Of a stretch of 5,248 nt of DNA, positions 1-5,248 are shown one piece after another (the first letter of the stretch is position 1; every line of letters starts with the position of its first letter). The notes beneath the pieces are model-generated. The model searched no databases. It saw nothing but the letters and a program-made list of their open reading frames with translations, and was not told where the DNA came from. Origin of the DNA: Bacteroidales bacterium (lineage in GTDB: Bacteria; Bacteroidota; Bacteroidia; Bacteroidales; VadinHA17). The translations under genes and the position numbers were made by a program. The stretch spans positions 1 through 5,248 of the forward strand of contig JAUYBT010000201.1 of the NCBI GenBank assembly GCA_030692905.1. Reading direction: 5' to 3'.

Positions 1-142
1 CTATATTTGTAGTAAAATCAAGTCTTTCAGAAGATTTCCTTAACTAAACGACATTGAATCATAATTACCAAATTCCCGTAAATAATATTTTTTAATGGTC
101 AATGAATTGAGATATATTCTTCAAAGTAATATAGTAAGTATT

Positions 143-198
143 GGCGGAATGTATCAACACAAGATATATAGGTTATTAAAGCGATAGATACGTCCGCC
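143..198. repeat. Imperfect inverted repeat, possible stem-loop
   Basis: GGCGGA (143-148) pairs with TCCGCC (193-198), and GTATC (151-155) pairs with GATAC (187-191). They are separated by a small internal bulge (AT opposite G) and enclose a 31-base AT-rich loop. The GC-rich outer arm stands out in otherwise AT-rich DNA. No T-run follows directly: the next T-tract starts about 30 bases later, so this is not a textbook intrinsic terminator. It could be an operator for a dimeric regulator, a structured leader, or the degraded ends of a small mobile element. The arms are seen directly; any function is a guess. Confidence 0.45.
175..188 (+). repeat. 14-base direct repeat of the signal-cleavage codons
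   Basis: ATTAAAGCGATAGA occurs here and again at 446-459, where it encodes I29-K30-A31-I32 and most of D33 at the predicted signal peptidase site of the hydrolase. Read in the matching frame, the upstream copy gives VIKAIDTSALTESEDLP and then a stop at 223-225, with another stop just before it at 169-171. It could be a scrap of a duplicated gene start or simply chance in AT-rich DNA. Confidence 0.4.
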
Positions 199-228
199 TT
201 GACAGAATCAGAAGATTTGCCATAGTCT
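199..228 (+). promoter_or_regulatory. Possible promoter upstream of the GH20-like gene
   Basis: A perfect TTGACA (199-204) is followed 18 bases later by TAGTCT (223-228), a weak match to a -10 box. The TTGACA begins immediately after the right arm of the inverted repeat at 143-198, so a protein bound there could affect its use. If the group is Bacteroidota, the expected -7 element is TAnnTTTG, and this site does not match it well. A second weak candidate is TTGGGT (233-238) with TATATA (258-263). Either would leave a long 5' leader of roughly 100 bases or more. Confidence 0.22.
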
Positions 229-361
229 TTTTTTGGGTAGCCTTATTTTTCAACTACTATATAAGTAAAACTTTGAAATTTTGAGAAAACGCCAGTGACT
301 TTAACATTAAGGATTAATTTTATTGTACTTATTACAGTAAAGATGCAATAATTCTAAAAAA

Positions 362-2746
362 ATGAAAAAAACGAAATTAATCAGACTTCGGATTGTCATT
401 ATTTTGTTGACAATATTCTCCTCTTTATTCATTTGCCCGAATAAGATTAAAGCGATAGACAAGACACTGATTTTTCCGATTCCACAACAAATTCAGATCA
501 CAAGTAATATTTTTTTACTGGACGAGACAATGTCAATAATTGTCCCACAGAATATGACTAAGAATGATATTTTTCTTGCTCGTTTTCTGGTACGTGAACT
601 AAGCGACAAATATGGTATTGCAGTGAAAATTGAATCACGAACTGATATTCCACAAGGCAGAAAGGTTGTGGTAATGGGTAAATTTGATAATCCATTGATA
701 CAATTGTATTGTAAAGAAAATAGACTGGAGGTAACTGAGAAAAATCCTGGAGCAGAAGGCTATATTTTACAAGTTAATACAAATATAGTAATTATTGCAG
801 GGAGCGATGATCCTGGAGCCTTTTACGGATTACAATCTCTTCGTCAATTAGTTGATGCAGGAACCGGAAAGGAAATTCAGGGTGTAAAAGTAAAAGATTG
901 GCCAAGTTTTCCATTCAGAGCAATAAGACTATATGTTCCTGGTCCAGAAAACCAGGCTTTTTTCAGGAGATTTATGAGGAATTTTATGTCACTCTACAAA
1001 TACAATAAGGTTATTCTTGAATTTAACTGTATGAGGCTTGACAAACACCCGGAAGCCAATGCCGGTTGGATAGAATTTTCAAAGTATATGCAGTATTCAC
1101 GTTCCAATTCGACAGAAGGGATTAAAGGAGAAGAAAAAAATTCAAGTCATTTTGATGCCGGGGATGGTTATATTATTGAAAAAAATGAAGTTAAGAGTAT
1201 TGTGGATTTTGCCAATGAAAATTTTCTTGAAGTAATACCGGAAATCCCTTCGCTCACCCATGGTTATTATTTGCTAACCAGGCATCCTGAATTAGCTGAA
1301 TATCCAGGAGATATATGGCCTGATACATACTGTCCCTCGAACCCCAAATCCTATGAGCTGATGTTCGATATTTACGATGAGTACATTGATGTGATAAAAC
1401 CAAAAATGATTCACATTGGACATGATGAATGGTGGGGTGCCCCTTTGGATGTTTGTCCACTCTGTAAAGGGAAAGATTTTTCTGAATTGTTCGCACAGGA
1501 TATTAATAAAATTTATAGCTATCTGGCCGGGAAGGGAATTAAGGTTGCTATGTGGGGTGATTATTTATTAGAGAGTGTCCGCAATGCAGGGCCGCAGCAG
1601 AGAACTTCTTCAACCGGTGTAAAATATCAGACTCCGGGAGCAATGCGGCCCTCAGTTGTAAAGGAATCTATTCCAAAAGATATTTTAGTCCTTAATTGGT
1701 TTTGGGTTGACCAGGAAAAGGAAATGGAATTAAAGAATTTCGGATTTAAACAAATCTTCGGAAACTTTACTCCAAACATAAGCAACTGGGATGAAAGAAT
1801 TAAGAAAATTGACCTGGTCGGAGGAACTCCTTCCTCATGGGCAGCAACAAATGAGTTCAACTTTGGAAAGGATTTAATTTTGGATTTCCTTGGGTGCGCA
1901 AATTTTGTTTGGTCGAGTCACACAATTAATCAAAGAGATCTGGCAGCAATAGTTTCCGAATTAATGCCTTTAGTCAGATCCAACTTAAGTGGAATAAGAA
2001 TTCCCAGTAAAGATGGTGATGCAATTGAACCTGTTAATATTTCTTCAAAATTTAATTTGTCAAAAGAATCAAAAATTTTTAATATTAATTTAAGTTCCCT
2101 GAAGTCAGGTGAAGTAAGAAGCCAGGTCAGGAAGTTCAACCTTGACAATTCAGCTCATGAATCTGGCAACTGCGCGATTGCTGTTGGTTCAGTTGGCAAA
2201 GGAGAAAATTCTCTGCCATCGGTGATTGATGGTATCTCAATTAATGAAGATGTAAGCAGTCTGATATTTTTACATGCAAGTGCACTCCCCTCAGAAAACC
2301 AAAAGGCTTACTTTAATATTCCGGACTTTTTTGACTCAGCAGATCTTCTGGGATGGTATGAAATTGTCTATGACGATGGATTCAAGGCAATTGTACCTAT
2401 CCAATATGGTGTAAATATTTTGGAATGGAATCCGGGAGGTGATGACAGACTTGATAAAAGAGAAGGAGAGACAGGTTCTGCACAGAATATTTACTGTTAC
2501 CAAGCCGACCCGATAAGTTGTTCTTCAAATATAATAAACAACCCGATAACTTTCTTCGCTTTTGAATGGGTCAATCCCAGGTTTGGAAAAAAAATAAAAG
2601 AAGTAAATTTACATGGAACTATTAATTATCAGGCCCTGCAAACCGATTACAGCAAGCCTGTCACAGAGCTTATGAGAAGCAATGCCATTTTGTTAGCCGG
2701 AATAAGTAAGGTAAAAAAGAGAGAGGCTATAAAACCAGGAAAATAA
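362..2746 (+). CDS. Exported GH20-like glycoside hydrolase (beta-N-acetylhexosaminidase superfamily)
   Basis: Predicted to cleave a terminal sugar from a glycan or glycoside outside the cytoplasm. Residues 1-31 look like a signal peptide: basic start, hydrophobic core near 11-24, probable signal peptidase I site after KIKA (A31). The cysteine at 25 lacks a good lipobox. Residues about 35-165 resemble the GH20 N-terminal alpha/beta domain (FPIPQQI; GAFYGLQSLRQLV at 153-164). Residues about 180-545 form the barrel, with P293-E294 and H300 (PEIPSLTH), the catalytic pair D355-E356 in HIGHDEWW, and W398/D400 in MWGDYLL. The usual HWHLTDD signature is absent, and the W-x-E near the barrel end reads W517-S-S519. 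Residues about 600-785 form an extra, probably beta-rich domain (YDDG at 670-673; FFAFEWVNP at 731-739). At 794 aa it is longer than a minimal GH20. ATG 362 is chosen because it gives the complete signal peptide; no Shine-Dalgarno is visible. Substrate unknown; the fold assignment is fairly secure, hexosaminidase activity is not. Confidence 0.85.
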   Translation: MKKTKLIRLRIVIILLTIFSSLFICPNKIKAIDKTLIFPIPQQIQITSNIFLLDETMSIIVPQNMTKNDIFLARFLVRELSDKYGIAVKIESRTDIPQGRKVVVMGKFDNPLIQLYCKENRLEVTEKNPGAEGYILQVNTNIVIIAGSDDPGAFYGLQSLRQLVDAGTGKEIQGVKVKDWPSFPFRAIRLYVPGPENQAFFRRFMRNFMSLYKYNKVILEFNCMRLDKHPEANAGWIEFSKYMQYSRSNSTEGIKGEEKNSSHFDAGDGYIIEKNEVKSIVDFANENFLEVIPEIPSLTHGYYLLTRHPELAEYPGDIWPDTYCPSNPKSYELMFDIYDEYIDVIKPKMIHIGHDEWWGAPLDVCPLCKGKDFSELFAQDINKIYSYLAGKGIKVAMWGDYLLESVRNAGPQQRTSSTGVKYQTPGAMRPSVVKESIPKDILVLNWFWVDQEKEMELKNFGFKQIFGNFTPNISNWDERIKKIDLVGGTPSSWAATNEFNFGKDLILDFLGCANFVWSSHTINQRDLAAIVSELMPLVRSNLSGIRIPSKDGDAIEPVNISSKFNLSKESKIFNINLSSLKSGEVRSQVRKFNLDNSAHESGNCAIAVGSVGKGENSLPSVIDGISINEDVSSLIFLHASALPSENQKAYFNIPDFFDSADLLGWYEIVYDDGFKAIVPIQYGVNILEWNPGGDDRLDKREGETGSAQNIYCYQADPISCSSNIINNPITFFAFEWVNPRFGKKIKEVNLHGTINYQALQTDYSKPVTELMRSNAILLAGISKVKKREAIKPGK

Positions 2747-2814
2747 ATAAAAAATAGACTATTGGATTTTAATATTTTTAAATAAATGTAATGTGTTTAA
2801 GTAGTAAAAAAATT

Positions 2815-2823
2815 TATACTTTG
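2815..2823 (+). promoter_or_regulatory. Weak Bacteroidota-like -7 element before the aminotransferase
   Basis: TATACTTTG lies about 34 bases before the ATG at 2857 and resembles the Bacteroidota -7 consensus TAnnTTTG, but the spacing between TA and TTTG is off by one base. I see no clear TTG at the matching -33 position. The overlapping TTGACA (2821-2826) with TAATAT (2847-2852) would place transcription start at the start codon, which is unlikely. If real, this would let the three downstream genes be expressed independently of the hydrolase. Confidence 0.2.
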
Positions 2824-2856
2824 ACAAGCAATTAACTCGTTAGAATTAATATCATT

Positions 2857-4167
2857 ATGAAAAAGCAAAAAGAAGTTTTGTTTACAGGTTCAGATACCGA
2901 GGGTGGAATAACTTCCGGTTATCAGATGAACGATGGAGTGAAATTAAAAGTCCCCTATTCATTCTTCGGATCAATATATGATGAAGACGAGGAGAGGATG
3001 GTTTTAACTGCTATGAAACAGGAATCTCAGACGATGGGACCCCAGGTAACATTGTTTCAGAAAGAATTTGCAAAAGCTTTTGATGTTAAACATGCATTTG
3101 CCACCTCTAATTGTACTACTGCAATGCATGCTGCAACCCAGGTTTTCGGAATCAAAGCCGGTGATGAGGTAATTGTTACTCCGATTACTTTTATTGCTAC
3201 CTCCCTGGTTATTTTGAAGGAAGGCGCAAAACCTGTTTACTCAGATATTGATCCCAGAACGTTCAATATAGATCCCAAACAGATTGAGGCTAAAATAACC
3301 CCAAAAACAAAAGCTATTTATGTAGTTCATTACGGTGGCCAGATGTGCGATATGGATCCTATTATGGCAATTGCTAAAAAACACAATCTTTATGTTATGG
3401 AAGACTGCGCTCATGCTCATGGGGCAAAATACAAAGGCAGACAGGCAGGTTCAATTGGTGATATTGGTTGTTTCAGTTTTCATTCACTGAAAAACATGAC
3501 AACCCTGGGAGAAGGTGGAATGATAACTACCAATAATGATAAGTTCGCTGATAAAATTCAACGAATGAGAGTTATGAGTATAACCCATTGGAATCCTGAT
3601 CAGACTTCCTGGGAATTTGGTGGTTACAAAATGGAAAAGAAAGATGTAAAAGACTATTGGATCCCTTCTCATTTTGATGTTATTGATGACGATGGGAAAT
3701 GGGGCAACAATTACCGAATGAATGAAGCTCAGGCAGCAGTTGGTCGTGCACAGTTGAGAAAACTGGATATGCTTATAGGAAAACGCAGGGAAAACAGTCA
3801 ATATCTCAATGAAGGACTGAAAGGTATAAAAGGGATAACACCTGTTTATGAAGACCCGAATTGCCATCATGCATATCACCTTTATACTCTTTGTATTGAA
3901 GAAGAAATTCTTGGTGCATCAAGGAATGATTTTATGAGAGTCTTATATCAGGAAGAAGGTATTCAGAGTATCCTGCACTATCAGCCTACGTATCATTTTA
4001 CAGGGTTGAAGAAGAAATACAATTATCCGGATAAACTTTGTCATAATGCAGAGAAATTCTTTTATGCACGTGAGTTAAACCTTCCTATGAATCCAAAATT
4101 AACGAAGAATGATCTTGATATGATTATTGGAGGCGTCAGAAATACTGCAAAAAAGGTTCGCAAATAA
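2857..4167 (+). CDS. DegT/DnrJ/EryC1/StrS-family PLP-dependent sugar aminotransferase
   Basis: Members of this cytoplasmic family transfer an amino group from glutamate or glutamine to a keto-sugar or keto-cyclitol; some relatives act as dehydratases. The fold type I landmarks are present. The phosphate-binding segment is TSNCTTAM (83-90), the core strand is GDEVIVTPITFIAT (102-115), D183 in MEDCAHAHGA should contact the pyridine nitrogen, and K212 in FSFHSLKNMTTLGEGG should carry the PLP Schiff base. NNYRMNEAQAAVGRAQL (284-300) and the LHYQPTYH segment (373-380) are also typical. Because K212 is present, an aminotransferase is more likely than a 3-dehydratase, in which this lysine is replaced by histidine. 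At 436 aa it is longer than the usual 370-400: about 35 residues precede the first conserved segment (VPYSFFGSIYDEDE), and a longer stretch lies at 240-283. The ATG at 2857 starts the MKKQK terminus, and no Shine-Dalgarno is seen. Exact substrate unknown; pairing with the downstream oxidoreductase suggests a keto-sugar. Confidence 0.9.
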   Translation: MKKQKEVLFTGSDTEGGITSGYQMNDGVKLKVPYSFFGSIYDEDEERMVLTAMKQESQTMGPQVTLFQKEFAKAFDVKHAFATSNCTTAMHAATQVFGIKAGDEVIVTPITFIATSLVILKEGAKPVYSDIDPRTFNIDPKQIEAKITPKTKAIYVVHYGGQMCDMDPIMAIAKKHNLYVMEDCAHAHGAKYKGRQAGSIGDIGCFSFHSLKNMTTLGEGGMITTNNDKFADKIQRMRVMSITHWNPDQTSWEFGGYKMEKKDVKDYWIPSHFDVIDDDGKWGNNYRMNEAQAAVGRAQLRKLDMLIGKRRENSQYLNEGLKGIKGITPVYEDPNCHHAYHLYTLCIEEEILGASRNDFMRVLYQEEGIQSILHYQPTYHFTGLKKKYNYPDKLCHNAEKFFYARELNLPMNPKLTKNDLDMIIGGVRNTAKKVRK

Positions 4168-4219
4168 TGTTGATTTGTAGATTTTTGTCTTCTGATTAAA
4201 TAGGTGTGAATTTCTTTCC

Positions 4220-5149
4220 ATGAGAAAAACTATTGTATCATGGTTGCTGCTATTTGCATGTAACCTTATGTGGTCACTTCAGTTTACATGCATCAAGCTT
4301 ACGCAGGATCAGGTGGGGCCTTACTTTACAGTATGGGCCCCTATGCTCATCGCAACTTTTTTTTTAGCTCCGTTTGCTTTGAGAGATTTTAATAAGGGAG
4401 GAAAAAAGTTTAAGGATATACTGATATTTGGACAGCTTGCTTTGCTTGGTGTTTTTCCTGCCCAGGTTTTAATGACATGGGGAACACAGTATTCACTCGC
4501 AAGTAACGCTGCGATTCTGACACTTTGCTTACCAGTTATTACTGCATTATTTGCTTTTCTTTTGTTAAGGGAAAAGATGAATAAAATACGGTGGCTGAGT
4601 TTCTTTATTGCGATCATTGGTGTTATACTATGTTCCACCAGCGATATAAAACAGTTGAATTTCAGTTCAAAATATGCGTTAGGAAATATCCTTATTTTTC
4701 TTGCCATCGTAGGAAATGCTTATTATAATACCGGTATTAAAAAAATTGCAGACAGATATTCTGAAATGGAGTTGCTGTTTTTTACTTACGTGGTAATGGT
4801 CATACTGCTTACTCCGCTTGTGTTGTATTATGAACATGATATTTTTGCACGGATCCCTTCATTTACTAAGCAGACATGGACCGGGATGGCCTTGCTGACC
4901 TTCTTCCATAACTTTCTATCGATGCTGTTATTTTTTAAAGCATTGAAAGTGCTCGACGCAATGCAGGTGGCTTTGTCAAATTATATGATTGCATTCTTTG
5001 GTCTTCCCATTGCAGCAATATGGCTTGGTGAAACACTGAATAGCCTGGCTATTGCAGGTGGTATACTGGTTTTGATTTCAACTCTTATAATCACAATAGT
5101 TGATTATAGAATGAGTCATCCTGCAACAATAAAATTAGGCAGTCAATAA
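4220..5149 (+). CDS. EamA/DMT-superfamily inner-membrane transporter
   Basis: A 309-residue protein with about ten hydrophobic segments, near residues 4-22, 33-54, 65-85, 94-116, 123-139, 153-169, 183-204, 218-238, 248-268 and 274-294. This is the usual size and topology of drug/metabolite transporters, which carry two tandem five-helix EamA repeats. The end of the fourth helix of each half shows the family pattern of proline, small residues and a charged end: LPVITALFAFLLLREKM (104-120, E118) and GLPIAAIWLGETL (261-273, E271). Family members move small metabolites such as amino acids, nucleotide sugars or other polar compounds, in or out; sequence alone does not give substrate or direction. 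It starts 52 bases after the aminotransferase with no terminator between, so co-transcription is likely. In context it may carry the sugar or amino sugar handled by its neighbours, which is inference only. Confidence 0.9.
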   Translation: MRKTIVSWLLLFACNLMWSLQFTCIKLTQDQVGPYFTVWAPMLIATFFLAPFALRDFNKGGKKFKDILIFGQLALLGVFPAQVLMTWGTQYSLASNAAILTLCLPVITALFAFLLLREKMNKIRWLSFFIAIIGVILCSTSDIKQLNFSSKYALGNILIFLAIVGNAYYNTGIKKIADRYSEMELLFFTYVVMVILLTPLVLYYEHDIFARIPSFTKQTWTGMALLTFFHNFLSMLLFFKALKVLDAMQVALSNYMIAFFGLPIAAIWLGETLNSLAIAGGILVLISTLIITIVDYRMSHPATIKLGSQ

Positions 5150-5198
5150 AAAATGAATTTGAATAATAATTTTTTTTGAAATTAAAGTAATAATAGTC

Positions 5199-5248
5199 AT
5201 GGAAAATAAAGTTAAATGGGGAGTTATAGGTTCAGGCGGCATTGCCAG
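5199..5248 (+). CDS. N-terminus of a Gfo/Idh/MocA-family oxidoreductase (cut by window edge)
   Basis: Only 16 complete codons are present, reading MENKVKWGVIGSGGIA. This is a beta strand followed by the dinucleotide-binding loop G11-S-G13-G-I-A16, the GxGxxA form typical of the Gfo/Idh/MocA Rossmann domain. The GVIGSGGIA wording closely matches that family rather than short-chain dehydrogenases, whose loop is GxxxGxG. Members use NAD(P) to oxidise or reduce a hydroxyl or carbonyl on a sugar, cyclitol or related compound. It begins 49 bases after the transporter, in the same orientation, and probably belongs to the same transcript. The remaining family landmark, the EKP motif near residue 95, lies outside the window, so the call rests on the nucleotide-binding loop alone. 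Confidence 0.75.
   Translation, partial: MENKVKWGVIGSGGIA

Larger units (their letters stand above)
1..361. other. Intergenic leader with no recognisable gene
   Basis: All six frames are broken by frequent stops. The only frame open from the left edge on the + strand that looks even slightly protein-like runs from 3 to a TAA at 45-47 (reading VVKSSLSEDFLN at its end). It could be the last codons of an upstream gene, but it is too short to support a call. The remainder is very AT-rich and holds an imperfect inverted repeat (143-198), an 11-base direct repeat (27-37 and 208-218), a possible promoter (199-228) and a T-tract (228-234). The 160 bases just before the first gene show no further structure that I can identify. 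Confidence 0.6.

Noticed and set aside
419..442. Lipoprotein signal (lipobox) at the cysteine in SLFIC of the hydrolase
   Set aside because: The residue before the cysteine is Ile rather than Gly, Ala or Ser, so a signal peptidase II site is unlikely. Cleavage after KIKA (A31) fits signal peptidase I better.
2750..2779. A/T-only stem (AAAAATA at 2750-2756 with TATTTTT at 2773-2779) as a terminator after the hydrolase gene
   Set aside because: Seven A-T pairs with a 16-base loop and no GC pairs would be too weak for an intrinsic terminator, and such pairing is expected by chance in this AT-rich gap.
3484..3879. A 131-codon open frame on the minus strand inside the aminotransferase gene
   Set aside because: It lies wholly antisense to a gene with clear family motifs, and its translation shows no recognisable domain. 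It is a shadow of the coding strand.
4321..4707. A 128-codon open frame on the minus strand inside the transporter gene
   Set aside because: The + strand frame encodes a complete two-repeat EamA protein. The antisense frame has no plausible domain and is explained by the codon use of the real gene.
1..5248. CRISPR array, tRNA or rRNA gene, transposase or phage gene
   Set aside because: I found no regularly spaced repeats, no cloverleaf-like segment and no transposase, integrase or phage motifs in any frame.

Overview
The window is AT-rich with four genes, all on the + strand. The start codons are preceded by A/T-rich stretches with no convincing Shine-Dalgarno sequence. Together with the gene families present, this suggests a member of the Bacteroidota or a related FCB-group bacterium. 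That assignment is inferred from style; there is no rRNA or other marker gene here.

Layout: positions 1-361 hold no recognisable gene. They contain an imperfect inverted repeat (143-198), short direct repeats and a possible promoter. Next comes a long exported glycoside hydrolase of the GH20 (beta-N-acetylhexosaminidase-like) superfamily (362-2746). After a 110-base gap there is a PLP-dependent sugar aminotransferase of the DegT/DnrJ/EryC1/StrS family (2857-4167). A ten-helix EamA/DMT-family transporter follows after 52 bases (4220-5149). After another 49 bases the window ends inside the first codons of a Gfo/Idh/MocA-type NAD(P)-dependent oxidoreductase (5199 to the edge). No convincing terminator lies between the last three genes, so they probably form one transcription unit. 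The hydrolase may be part of it or may have its own promoter.

Taken together, this looks like a small carbohydrate locus. An exported hydrolase could release a sugar or amino sugar from a glycan or glycoside, and the DMT protein could move a small product across the inner membrane. The oxidoreductase and the aminotransferase could together interconvert a hydroxyl and an amino group through a keto-sugar, the chemistry used for kanosamine by NtdC/NtdA in Bacillus. Whether the pathway builds or degrades an amino sugar cannot be decided from this window.

The most interesting feature is the hydrolase. It keeps the GH20 Asp-Glu catalytic pair but has lost other residues that normally hold the N-acetylhexosamine, and it carries an uncharacterised C-terminal domain. 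It may therefore act on something other than a standard GlcNAc or GalNAc glycoside.
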